A stretch of 6,839 nucleotides of DNA from an uncultured Oscillospiraceae bacterium (GCA_900758315.1 CAAERF010000572.1:1-6839); one strand, 5' to 3'; numbered from the stretch's first letter, positions 1 through 5,730 are shown. Numbers and translations: made by a program. Notes: generated by a model from the sequence alone, not told the origin.

Positions 1-216
1 GCCACCCTGGCCATCGGCCTGCCGGTGGCGGTTGGGGTCTGCCGGACGGTCAGTTCCCTCTCCTACGGGGGGACCATCGTCCCCTACCAGTTCCCCCTGC
101 CGGAGATGGCCCTCTTCTTGGGGGTGCTCTTCGGGCTGGAACTCCTCCTGTCCGGATGGAGCATCCGGCGGGAGGAGAAGGGCGGCCTGCTGGAACGGAT
201 CGGGCAGCGGCCATAG
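1..216 (+). CDS. C-terminal end of an FtsX-like ABC transporter permease (5' end outside window)
   Basis: The frame is open from base 1 to a TAG at 214-216, giving 71 visible residues with no start in view. It contains a hydrophobic segment (ATLAIGLPVAVGVC), a short extracytoplasmic-looking stretch with PYQFPLP, a second hydrophobic segment (about residues 39-56, MALFLGVLFGLELLLSGW) and then a charged cytoplasmic tail with SIRREEK. The pattern of penultimate TM helix, a 'hPhQFPh' turn, last TM helix and a basic tail ending in a leucine/isoleucine-arginine motif is typical of the C-terminus of MacB/FtsX-type permeases. These are membrane subunits of ABC exporters or of lipoprotein, lipid or peptide-sensing transporters. 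The substrate cannot be told. A hairpin terminator follows 16 bases after the stop. The family assignment rests on the TM layout only, so another polytopic membrane protein is possible. Confidence 0.5.
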   Translation, partial: ATLAIGLPVAVGVCRTVSSLSYGGTIVPYQFPLPEMALFLGVLFGLELLLSGWSIRREEKGGLLERIGQRP

Positions 217-232
217 CCCTGGACATGACAAA

Positions 233-261
233 CGCCCCGGACGGCATCGCCGTCCGGGGCG
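233..261. terminator. Bidirectional intrinsic terminator between convergent genes
   Basis: A perfect 13-bp GC-rich stem (233-245 pairing with 249-261) surrounds a 3-base loop ATC. On the plus strand it is followed by GTTTCTCTCTC, a pyrimidine-rich but imperfect T-tract. On the minus strand it is followed by TTTGTC. It sits between the stop of the permease (216) and the stop of the convergent minus-strand gene (276), so it probably serves both. Confidence 0.8.
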
Positions 262-275
262 GTTTCTCTCTCTGG

Positions 276-815
276 TTATGGCTGGGATTCTTTGGCCTCT
301 TCGGCCTGGGCGGCGGCTTTTTCCGCCTTGAGCTTCTCCTTGGCGGCCTGCACGGCCTGGGCCTCGGCCTCGGCGGCCTTGCGGCGCTCCTCCTTGCGCT
401 CCTTGCGCAGCTGGGCCAAAAACTCCGGAGGGACCACGTCGGACCCCTTGGGGTTGAGGATATACTGCCGGATCTTCTGGGCCAGCTCCTCGTTGCCCGG
501 GTGGACCACCACCAGGTTGTTTTCATAGGCGTACCAGTAGCTCCGCTTCACGTCGGGCATCTCCTTGGTGATGAGCTGAAGGCTGGCCATCCGGCTGACG
601 GTGGCAGGGGTATAGATCACGTCCCGGATGGAGGTGAAGGGGATCTCCCGCTCCTTCTCCTTCATTTTGGTCTTGCCCAGGCACCGGATGACGCAGTAGT
701 CCAGGTAGACATTGATCTGGGAGGAACCTCCGGGGAGCCAAAAGATCAGCCCCTCTCGCAGGGCTTTCTGGTGTGCCTCCCGCTTTTGGGTGCGTTTTGA
801 TTTCCGTCCGAACAT
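276..815 (-). CDS. Hypothetical 179-aa protein with a PH-like core and a charged Ala/Lys/Glu-rich tail
   Basis: No named family is recognised. Residues 1-20 are strongly basic (MFGRKSKRTQKR...), with no signal peptide or TM helix. Residues about 22-120 alternate short hydrophobic strands (LIFWLPGG, INVYLDYCVIRCLG, REIPFTSIRDVIYTP, LQLITKE, NNLVVVHPG) and end in a helix NEELAQKIRQYIL. That arrangement of strands, 'IPFTSIRDV' turn and closing 'NEELAQKI' helix resembles bacterial PH-like (bPH/DUF4429-type) domains; this is inference from pattern. Residues about 130-179 form a highly charged Ala/Lys/Glu/Gln helix, probably coiled coil or extended. The start at 813-815 is preceded by GAGAGGA about 12 bases upstream, a somewhat long spacing. 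It has its own promoter just upstream (859-887) and ends against the bidirectional hairpin at 233-261. It is probably cytosolic; its role is unknown. Confidence 0.75.
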   Translation of the reverse strand: MFGRKSKRTQKREAHQKALREGLIFWLPGGSSQINVYLDYCVIRCLGKTKMKEKEREIPFTSIRDVIYTPATVSRMASLQLITKEMPDVKRSYWYAYENNLVVVHPGNEELAQKIRQYILNPKGSDVVPPEFLAQLRKERKEERRKAAEAEAQAVQAAKEKLKAEKAAAQAEEAKESQP

Positions 816-858
816 AGGCCGTCGCCGTCCTCTCTTAGGCCGAGATTGGAATACCTAT

Positions 859-887
859 AGTATACCGCCTCTGTAGGAAAAAGGCAA
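859..887 (-). promoter_or_regulatory. Sigma-A promoter of the PH-like protein gene
   Basis: Read on the minus strand, a -35 TTGCCT (887-882) and a -10 TATACT (864-859) are separated by exactly 17 bases. It lies wholly in the 79-base gap between the aldo/keto reductase stop (895) and the start at 815. This allows the downstream gene to be transcribed independently of the reductase. Confidence 0.75.
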
Positions 888-894
888 GAGGGGG

Positions 895-1752
895 TTAAAA
901 ATCCAGCTGGTCCGGGTCGTGGCCGGAGCCGCCGAAGGGGGGCAGGGCGGCGATCTGCGCCATATCCTCCGGGGTGAGGGCAAAGGTGAAGAGGTCCCCG
1001 TTCTCCGCCATCCGGGCGGGGGTCACCGACTTGGGCAGGGGGAGGACCCCCTGTTCCAGGCACCACCGCAGGCAGATTTGGGCCGGCGTCTTGCCGTGGT
1101 TTTGGGCGATGGCGGTGAGGACGGGGTGGTCCAGCACCCGGCCCCGGCCCAGGGGGCTCCAGGCCTCCACCAGGATACCGTGGTCCCGGCAGAAGGCCAG
1201 GGTCTCCCGCTGCTGGCAGCCGGGGTGGAACTCGATCTGGTTCACCATGGGGGCCACCTCAGTCTCCAGCAGGGCCTTCAGGTGGTGGGGGCGGAAGTTG
1301 GACACGCCGATGGCCCGGATCTTCCCCGCCTGGTAGAGCTCTGTCATGGCCCGCCAGGTGTCCCGGTTGATGGCCTCCCAGTCGTCGAACTGGTTGGCGG
1401 CGGCGGGCCAGTGGATGAGGTAGAGGTCCAGGTAGTCGGTGCCCAGGCGGTCCAGGGTGGCCTGGAAGGCGGCCTTGGTTGGGGCATAGCCCCGGTCGGT
1501 GTTCCAAACCTTGCTGGTGAGGAAGACCGCCTCCCGGGGCAGGCCGCTGGCCCGGAGGGCCTGGCCCACGCTGGCCTCGTTGCGGTAGTAGGCGGCGGTG
1601 TCAATGTGGCGGTAGCCCAGGGAGAGGGCGGTCTGGATGGCGGCCACGGTCTCCGCCCCGTCCTGCATCCGCCAGGTGCCGTAGCCCAGGCAGGGGATGG
1701 CCACGCCGTTGGCCAGGGGGAAGGCGTCGCTGAGATGGGCTTGCTGTGTCAT
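895..1752 (-). CDS. Aldo/keto reductase, AKR5-type (2,5-diketo-D-gluconate/glyoxal reductase-like)
   Basis: The protein is a 285-aa single-domain (alpha/beta)8 NADPH-dependent oxidoreductase, the usual length for this family. The catalytic tetrad is complete: D51 and Y56 in HIDTAAYYRNE, K81 in LTSKVWN, and H114 in DLYLIHWP. Other signatures are IGVSNF (148-153), NQIEFHP (171-177) and the cofactor-binding LPLPKSVTPARMAEN (237-251). The C-terminal GHDPDQLDF tail is typical of 2,5-DKG/methylglyoxal reductase relatives. It reduces aldehydes or ketones to alcohols in the cytosol; the physiological substrate cannot be read from sequence. The start ATG at 1750-1752 has a good AAGGGAAG ribosome site and a sigma-A promoter at 1788-1816. 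It appears monocistronic, with the next gene having its own promoter. The GC-rich composition matches the left flank and contrasts with the island to the right. Confidence 0.95.
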   Translation of the reverse strand: MTQQAHLSDAFPLANGVAIPCLGYGTWRMQDGAETVAAIQTALSLGYRHIDTAAYYRNEASVGQALRASGLPREAVFLTSKVWNTDRGYAPTKAAFQATLDRLGTDYLDLYLIHWPAAANQFDDWEAINRDTWRAMTELYQAGKIRAIGVSNFRPHHLKALLETEVAPMVNQIEFHPGCQQRETLAFCRDHGILVEAWSPLGRGRVLDHPVLTAIAQNHGKTPAQICLRWCLEQGVLPLPKSVTPARMAENGDLFTFALTPEDMAQIAALPPFGGSGHDPDQLDF

Positions 1753-1787
1753 AGGGTCACTTCCCTTCTTTGGTATGGTATGGGATT

Positions 1788-1816
1788 AGTATATCCTCTT
1801 TTGCCCGGGCTGGCAA
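1788..1816 (-). promoter_or_regulatory. Sigma-A promoter of the aldo/keto reductase gene
   Basis: On the minus strand a -35 TTGCCA (1816-1811) and a -10 TATACT (1793-1788) are separated by exactly 17 bases, about 35 bases upstream of the ATG. It is nearly the same box pair as the promoter at 859-887. The hairpin terminator at 1837-1866 lies immediately upstream and insulates it. Confidence 0.8.
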
Positions 1817-1836
1817 TGGGCCCCTGGAAGAGAACA

Positions 1837-1866
1837 AAAAATGCCGCCCGGTTGGGCGGCATTTTT
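1837..1866. terminator. Bidirectional intrinsic terminator, probably the original rpsI terminator
   Basis: A 7-bp GC core stem (1843-1849 with 1854-1860, loop GGTT) is extended by A-T pairs to 1837/1866. T-runs lie on both sides: TTTTT on plus, TTTTTT on minus. It lies about 20 bases downstream (minus direction) of the uS9 FSKR-stop sequence at 1885-1899. Before the island inserted it most simply terminated rpsI; that is inference. It is now the first strong terminator met by transcripts leaving the ATPase gene that ends at 2139. Confidence 0.85.
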
Positions 1867-1886
1867 GAAACGCAGCAATAAATCTC

Positions 1887-1901
1887 AGCGCTTGCTGAAC
1901 T
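1887..1901 (-). other. Left attachment site (attL-like), uS9 C-terminal FSKR-stop sequence
   Basis: On the minus strand the codons are TTC AGC AAG CGC TGA (1899-1885), reading FSKR-stop. They are followed about 20 bases on by the terminator at 1837-1866. The codons before it (ELLK) do not match uS9 (which has RAPQ), so uS9 homology stops here and foreign sequence starts. That is expected at the end of an island inserted in the 3' end of rpsI. The 15-bp identity to 6761-6775 is the shared core. Confidence 0.7.
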
Positions 1902-2011
1902 TCAAAAGCTCTGTGCTGGTCCTGGCAAACATCCGGTGATTTCTTCGCTTTCCACCTGATTTTTGGCTTAATACTGCGGTTTTTCTGCACATCAGATTCT
2001 AATTTTTATCC

Positions 2012-2028
2012 TCGTGCATGACGCACGA
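2012..2028. other. Short inverted repeat near the left island end
   Basis: A 6-bp stem TCGTGC/GCACGA (2012-2017 with 2023-2028) has a 5-base loop. It has no T-run on either strand, so it does not look like a terminator. It sits 12 bases from the left arm-repeat cluster and may belong to recombination machinery or an old transfer origin; nothing decides between these. Apart from this hairpin and the arm repeats, I see nothing coding in 1902-2138 beyond a start-less-looking 34-codon basic frame. Confidence 0.35.
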
Positions 2029-2039
2029 AAAGCAGGTTT

Positions 2040-2061
2040 TGCTCCTTATGTGTGCCTTGCG
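2040..2061 (+). repeat. Left arm-type repeat pair (TGYTCCTTRY-like, 11-bp period)
   Basis: There are two units in direct orientation at exactly 11-bp spacing: TGCTCCTTATG (2040-2050) and a diverged TGTGCCTTGCG (2051-2061). Related units with the same 11-bp period occur near the other end at 6608-6640. Clustered direct repeats about 100-150 bp inside both ends of an element are what Tn916/lambda-class integrases use as arm sites for their N-terminal domain (established knowledge). The assignment here is inference. Confidence 0.5.
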
Positions 2062-2138
2062 TATCGCTGCCCAGGGCAACGCAGGACAACAGTAGGGAAA
2101 GAAACTTGGTTGCTGTTCTTGGAGCCACCTCAATTTTT

Positions 2139-4175
2139 TCAAGACAGCATTGGTTCCTTCTCTATAATATTTTTAATTGTTTTAAAGATAGGAAGAAAGT
2201 TGGTGAAATCGAAATGATTAAACGGAGGAGTTTTTGATAAAATTAATGAGGCAAATTGAGACTTGGACAACGCATAATTGGTTCCATCATTATTGTTAAG
2301 ACTTGTTACGCGTTCTTTACTGGAACCCTCAAGAATCGCTATACTGTTTGGTCCACACGCATTTCTTTTTTCACAGAATCTGTCAATAGCAGAAGCTACA
2401 CCACGTTCATCAAACTCTCCCCCCAGATAAAGGCGTCTTGTAATACCATCTTCCGATCCGGTATATTCCGTTTTTATTTCCGCATCACTGTATAAATGTT
2501 CAATACAGATTTCTGGAGTATTTTTACGAGTTTGAGGTAGAGGAAGAATAAAGGAATAAACGTTATTTCCCCATTCCTTAAATTCAGCTCCATCTACAGA
2601 CAAAGCATTATTCGTTTTCCTATCGTCCCTGTCGGCAATACATATAAATTTAGTTGTCTGAGGCAATTTTGCATAGTTTTCACACAATGAGACCAGCTGA
2701 CTGCACCCCATATTAATTTTATAAGGCGAACTATTGCGGGATTCCTTTTCCTCATACTCTAAAAAGTCGAAATTCAACCCATCGAATATCTCAGAATACT
2801 GAGGATCATCCCTCAGTGCCTCATAAGCGGCCTTCATATGTTTCCAATCGGTGGAGCCCTCCGTAATTACAAGCACCTTTTTCTCATCACTTGCCTGTTT
2901 AACGGCAGCTGAAATTTCAGACTGATAAGATTGTGTGGATTGCAAATATTCAAAGGCTCTTTGAAATTCAGAGAAACGTTCTACAGTAATTTTAGAAGCT
3001 GTGGGCAACTCATACACATCAAAACCGTCTTCTCCAAAATTCTCTGCCATACCTAGTAAGAACAAAGGAGCATGAGTTGTGATGATAAATTGCACTCTAG
3101 GAAACAACTTAATTAGTCTAGGCAGAATTTCTTTTTGCAGTTTTGTATGTAGATGTAGCTCTATTTCGTCAATAACAACTATTCCTGTAATTCGATCAAG
3201 ATGAATGCTCTGGTTAATATCATTATTATCGGCGTATCGAATGATGGTTGCAAATGTGTTAAACAGCGCAATTTGCCCTGTGGAGAGTGCGTCTAAGGAA
3301 GGTGCAATGATACCGTTGTCATCTTCCCGTAGAATTTTAAATCTTGATCCTCCAGCATTGCGGAAATTCAAGCTAAAATATACATTTACACCCAAAATTT
3401 TACTCATAATGGTTTCAAGATTTTTTCTTGCCGCACCCAGCAAAAGCAAATCATTAATTTTAACATGTGCTATGGAAAGTCTATTCTTGTTAGAAGTATC
3501 TGGATTAGAAATATCTGATCGAGAATCAGCGATAACATCTAACAGCCACTGGAGGTTTGTAGCAGTAACATTTTTAACACTAATCTCATTGACTAACTTT
3601 CCAGCCCACCTATGCTGAACGCTAGGATGCATAGTTTCATTATTGTCATAATATTTATTTCCCAACCAGACTGGTTTTTCATACCGATCAGGTCCAAAAT
3701 AGCAAATGATATTCCTGGCGAAAATCCCTTCCGTTTTTTTCTTATTTATTGTAATTCCTTTGTAATTTGCATCTGGTTGCCAAGATAAACCATCTAAAGA
3801 AATACCTTCTAGTCTCTGATGAATAAAATCACTTTCCAAATGTCCACTTTTATATAGATATGTAAAAGTGTCATTATTATCATCAAACTGAATACAGGAA
3901 AACATTGTTTGCTTCCCTATGTGTATATCACTTTGAAGAATTGCTTTATAATACTGATATCCACTCCTCCCATCTGTTTCACAAGCATTATCGTATGCTT
4001 GTCTTGCCATTTCGTAAAATGAGTCCACAATGTTGGAAAGAATAGTAGATTTCCCTGTTCCATTTTCTCCGACTAAGATAATAGGTTTTGGATTACCCGC
4101 CGGAGTAAAAGAAGGCGCAATAGCTATTTGTTCTATTGGCCCTACATTTTCATAAATTAACTTCTTTATGTACAT
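2139..4175 (-). CDS. OLD-family-like ATP-dependent nuclease: ABC-type ATPase with C-terminal TOPRIM-like domain
   Basis: The protein has 678 aa. N-terminal ABC/SMC-type ATPase half: an N-terminal strand that opens like RecF/OLD proteins ([17 protein letters not shown]), Walker [10 protein letters not shown] (36-44), ABC signature LSTGQ (297-301), Walker [13 protein letters not shown] (332-343, with D336/E337) and H-loop TTHAP (366-370). After a linker at about 390-430 the C-terminal part has TOPRIM-like motifs: [13 protein letters not shown] with E439, and FICIADRDD with D515/D517. These are the acidic residues that bind metal in OLD nucleases. OLD-family proteins are DNA nucleases used in phage exclusion; GajA of Gabija shares the layout, but no UvrD-like GajB partner is visible. 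The gene starts 22 bases after the dpnI homologue stop with an AGAAG ribosome site, so the two are co-transcribed. No terminator is evident until 1866. It is cytosolic and probably the defence partner or effector of the DpnI operon; its exact target is unknown. Confidence 0.85.
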   Translation of the reverse strand: MYIKKLIYENVGPIEQIAIAPSFTPAGNPKPIILVGENGTGKSTILSNIVDSFYEMARQAYDNACETDGRSGYQYYKAILQSDIHIGKQTMFSCIQFDDNNDTFTYLYKSGHLESDFIHQRLEGISLDGLSWQPDANYKGITINKKKTEGIFARNIICYFGPDRYEKPVWLGNKYYDNNETMHPSVQHRWAGKLVNEISVKNVTATNLQWLLDVIADSRSDISNPDTSNKNRLSIAHVKINDLLLLGAARKNLETIMSKILGVNVYFSLNFRNAGGSRFKILREDDNGIIAPSLDALSTGQIALFNTFATIIRYADNNDINQSIHLDRITGIVVIDEIELHLHTKLQKEILPRLIKLFPRVQFIITTHAPLFLLGMAENFGEDGFDVYELPTASKITVERFSEFQRAFEYLQSTQSYQSEISAAVKQASDEKKVLVITEGSTDWKHMKAAYEALRDDPQYSEIFDGLNFDFLEYEEKESRNSSPYKINMGCSQLVSLCENYAKLPQTTKFICIADRDDRKTNNALSVDGAEFKEWGNNVYSFILPLPQTRKNTPEICIEHLYSDAEIKTEYTGSEDGITRRLYLGGEFDERGVASAIDRFCEKRNACGPNSIAILEGSSKERVTSLNNNDGTNYALSKSQFASLILSKTPPFNHFDFTNFLPIFKTIKNIIEKEPMLS

Positions 4176-4197
4176 TTTATTATCTTCTTACATTTCC

Positions 4198-4986
4198 TTA
4201 GTTTTTACAATCAATTTTACTCATTTTTTGATAACTGCCATTTCCTAAGAAGGATATTATCCCACGATCACGCAACTGTTGTAATTGTTGCCGGATTTTT
4301 GCACGAATATTGTTATTATTGGGATGTTTTAGAGCCAATTCCTTCTCAAAGAAGTATATCATATCCAGAGTAAAAATCTCGGATTCTATTGCATTAACAC
4401 AGTGCAGAATATCCATAAGCCAACCACGAGCTAAAATATTCTCTGTTTTAACTTTCTGTGCCCATTTAACCTGATTGAGAACACTATCTTTATCGAGAGC
4501 AGTACCATTTTTAACTATAGGAATTCTTCCTTGAATGGGTATTTTATCAAGCAAAATATTGCATCCTATCCAGCCTGCTCTTTTTGCATTTTCTGCTAAA
4601 GGTTTTCTTTTTTCTACTACTTCAGGTATAAAAAAATGTTTTGGAACAAAAAACATATCTTCCACTCTCATTTTTGATAGAGAATAACTCATCAGAAAAA
4701 AGTCGGGATTATTATTACTGTTAATTCTTTCAATAAATGTACCGTATGCTCCGTCCACAATTTTATTTCCGAATGTTCCGTTTTTGCTTTTCTGTTCAAA
4801 TTGATTTTTACAATTTGGGCAATAAAAATCTGCAACTGCTTTATTGTTTGGAAATTTTGAGAGCGTCGGCCATCCACATACAGGACAGTACATATACATT
4901 TCTGTCCAACTCTCTGTTAGGACACGAGCAATCTGTGATTTACTATGATATTCATCTGCTAATTGCGTTTTAAAAGAAGTTTCCAT
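4198..4986 (-). CDS. dpnI: DpnI-like methyl-directed type IIM restriction endonuclease
   Basis: This 262-aa protein is co-linear along nearly its whole length with DpnI of Streptococcus pneumoniae (254 aa), recognised from memory of that sequence. DpnI cleaves GATC only when the adenine is N6-methylated. The zinc site is complete: C34, C37 (CPVC) and C56, C59 (CPNC). The PD-(D/E)XK catalytic residues fall at the same numbers as in DpnI: D53 (VADFYC), E64 and K66 (FEQKSKNG). The stretch LAENAKRAGWIGCNI carries the tryptophan equivalent to DpnI W138. The C-terminal third (about 185-255, FTLDMIYFFEKEL ... IRQQLQQLRDRGIISFLGNGSYQK) matches the DpnI winged-helix domain that also reads methylated DNA. 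Its ATG has an AGAAGGT ribosome site 7 bases upstream. It lies in an XRE-led operon and is followed 22 bases later by the OLD-like ATPase. It restricts DNA from Dam+ phages or plasmids and requires that the host itself not methylate GATC. Confidence 0.95.
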   Translation of the reverse strand: METSFKTQLADEYHSKSQIARVLTESWTEMYMYCPVCGWPTLSKFPNNKAVADFYCPNCKNQFEQKSKNGTFGNKIVDGAYGTFIERINSNNNPDFFLMSYSLSKMRVEDMFFVPKHFFIPEVVEKRKPLAENAKRAGWIGCNILLDKIPIQGRIPIVKNGTALDKDSVLNQVKWAQKVKTENILARGWLMDILHCVNAIESEIFTLDMIYFFEKELALKHPNNNNIRAKIRQQLQQLRDRGIISFLGNGSYQKMSKIDCKN

Positions 4987-4998
4987 ATTATTTACCTT

Positions 4999-5097
4999 CT
5001 ACTTATAAGGACTGTTCACCCAAAGCGGTTCTATATATCTTTCGTAGGAGAGCGGCACATTCGGAAGCAAATCCTCTAACATTTGTGTTTTGCCTAA
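4999..5097 (-). pseudogene. Short remnant resembling the N-terminus of a Dam/D12-class adenine methylase
   Basis: In one minus-strand frame (5097-5026) the gap between the XRE gene and dpnI reads LGKTQMLEDLLP, then NVPLSYERYIEP. This matches the N-terminal motif of Dam/M.DpnII-type methylases, K-W-x-GGK-x-Q-L-L ... P-x-x-Y-x-RY-x-EP-F-x-GGG, up to the EP. The frame then leaves homology (LWVNSPYK) and stops at 4999-5001, so the SAM-binding FVGGG and DPPY motifs are gone. Part of it (ATG 5080-5082 onward) is a 27-codon frame. The tail might be the old gene's C-terminus joined by an internal deletion, but eight residues cannot prove that. If real, it is a dead methylase fragment inside a DpnI operon, which fits because active Dam would be lethal beside DpnI. 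Confidence 0.45.
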
Positions 5098-5150
5098 ACA
5101 GCAAGATTTTGTTTCAGTGCTTCTTCAGTCAATGCCCACGCCTCATTCAT
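5094..5150 (-). CDS. Possible 18-aa leader peptide overlapping the XRE gene stop
   Basis: The reading frame is MNEAWALTEEALKQNLAV-stop. Its ATG (5150-5148) overlaps the TGA of the XRE gene (5149-5147) in the classic ATGA coupling arrangement. It ends at 5094-5096, just where the methylase-like remnant begins in another frame. It may be the original first codons of the lost gene with a frameshift, or a translated peptide. No domain is recognisable. Confidence 0.25.
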   Translation of the reverse strand: MNEAWALTEEALKQNLAV

Positions 5151-5359
5151 TTCGTGTTCTCTGGTACTAATTCCATGATATCTCCGATATCACAGTTCAG
5201 TGCTGTACATATTTTTACCAACACATCCGTTGTAACATTTTCATTCTTTCCCAGCTTAGCCATGGAAGCATGACTAACACCAGCGGCAACACATAAATCC
5301 TTTTTCTTCATATCTCGATCAATCAATAATTTCCATAATTTTTTGTAGCTTACAGCCAT
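5147..5359 (-). CDS. XRE/Cro-type helix-turn-helix transcriptional regulator, first gene of the DpnI operon
   Basis: This 70-aa single-domain HTH protein (HTH_26/YozG-like size) has a helix-turn-helix in residues about 17-45: KKKDLCVAAGVSHASMAKLGKNENVTTDVLVKIC, with turn glycine in AAGVS. It is followed by ALNCDIGDIMELVPE, the usual C-terminal signature of small Cro/C.protein regulators. Such proteins lead restriction operons as controller proteins (established). It starts at ATG 5357-5359 with a GGGGA ribosome site about 5 bases upstream. The promoter at 5432-5460 carries a palindrome in the spacer and another just downstream of the -10. It probably represses its own operon, and therefore dpnI and the ATPase, by binding there. 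Confidence 0.9.
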   Translation of the reverse strand: MAVSYKKLWKLLIDRDMKKKDLCVAAGVSHASMAKLGKNENVTTDVLVKICTALNCDIGDIMELVPENTK

Positions 5360-5408
5360 TTTTATCCCCGTCCATTCAGGCTAAAGTTCTGCTTTTGTTG
5401 ATTCAAAA

Positions 5409-5422
5409 TCAGCGAACGCTGA
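5409..5422. promoter_or_regulatory. Palindromic operator candidate downstream of the -10 box
   Basis: A perfect 14-bp palindrome TCAGCGAACGCTGA lies about ten bases downstream (minus direction) of the -10 box of the XRE promoter, overlapping the expected start of transcription. Its half-site AATCAGCG resembles AAATCAGTG of the neighbouring palindrome at 5442-5454. It is a likely binding site for the XRE protein. Confidence 0.55.
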
Positions 5423-5431
5423 ATATATTTT

Positions 5432-5460
5432 AGTATATCACAAATCAGTGATTTACTCAA
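5432..5460 (-). promoter_or_regulatory. Sigma-A promoter of the XRE-dpnI-ATPase operon
   Basis: On the minus strand a -35 TTGAGT (5460-5455) and a -10 TATACT (5437-5432) are separated by exactly 17 bases, about 73 bases upstream of the XRE start. It is the only clear promoter upstream of the three-gene operon. Confidence 0.75.
5442..5454. promoter_or_regulatory. Palindromic operator candidate between the -35 and -10 boxes
   Basis: A perfect 13-bp palindrome AAATCAGTGATTT (centre G5448) fills most of the 17-base spacer. A protein bound here would exclude RNA polymerase. It shares the core ATCAG(C/T)G with the 5409-5422 palindrome. Confidence 0.55.
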
Positions 5461-5474
5461 GTTATGATAATTTG

Positions 5475-5513
5475 AAAACAGGCCAGCTTCTTAGAAAAAA
5501 GCCGGCCTGTTTT
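5475..5513. terminator. Hairpin terminator directly after the coiled-coil gene remnant
   Basis: A 10-bp stem AAAACAGGCC (5475-5484) pairs with 5504-5513. After one mismatch a further 4 bp (GCTT/AAGC) extend it, with a 9-base loop. It ends in TTTT on both strands and lies 1 base past the stop codon (5515-5517) of the minus-strand remnant. It also protects the XRE promoter from transcription arriving from the right. Confidence 0.75.
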
Positions 5514-5514
5514 C

Positions 5515-5730
5515 TTAACGTTCTTCCTGCCGTTTGTGATCTGGTTTTCCACTGGGTCGGAACAAATTCCACAGCTCATTTCGTTCTATCATCGTTTCGT
5601 AGCGATGAAGCTTATTCCGCAAAAGTCCATTTTGCCGTTCTAACTCTGCGGTGTTGAGTTGACCACGAACAGACTTGTATTCTGCCAGCTCTGCGGTTAA
5701 TGCAAGGAGAAGTTCCCCGCCATATCCAAG
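5515..5730 (-). pseudogene. 5'-truncated remnant: coiled-coil C-terminal tail of an unidentified (possibly mobilisation) protein
   Basis: About 71 codons are open on the minus strand between an in-frame TGA (5731-5733) and the TAA at 5515-5517. There is no start codon or ribosome site before a mid-frame ATG. The residues LALTAELAEYKSVRGQL, then NTAELERQNGLLRNKLHRYE, form a clear heptad-rich coiled coil. They continue TMIERNELWNLFRPSG and a basic tail KPDHKRQEER. A matched terminator follows the stop, so this is the genuine end of a gene whose front has been deleted. Such coiled-coil plus basic tails occur at the ends of relaxases and other plasmid or ICE proteins, but I cannot name the family. 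Its broken end coincides (5704-5730) with the broken start of the integrase on the opposite strand. Confidence 0.55.

Noticed and set aside
156..800. Plus-strand frame of 214 codons opposite the PH-like gene
   Set aside because: Gly/Leu repeats come from reading the Ala/Glu/Lys-rich tail codons backwards. It also crosses the terminator hairpin at 233-261.
919..1881. Long plus-strand open frame of 320 codons opposite the aldo/keto reductase
   Set aside because: It is a shadow of the GC-rich reductase gene: low-complexity Gly/Val/Leu composition, no domain, and it runs through the promoter and terminator region.
1757..1990. Minus-strand 77-codon frame across the left island edge
   Set aside because: It spans the strong terminator at 1837-1866 and the attL core, and has no ribosome site or conserved motif.
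1885..1992. 34-codon basic minus-strand frame ending in ...ELLKFSKR-stop
   Set aside because: The last codons are the uS9-derived att core. The rest has no ribosome site and no resemblance to uS9 or a known excisionase, so it is probably an accidental fusion frame.
2012..2060. Possible transfer origin (hairpin next to repeats)
   Set aside because: No recognisable nick-site consensus and no intact relaxase gene in the window. The repeats are better explained as integrase arm sites because they recur at the other end.
2014..2237. Plus-strand frames of 61-67 codons downstream of the ATPase gene
   Set aside because: They overlap the ATPase 3' end antisense, share no motif, and start in the non-coding left end of the island.
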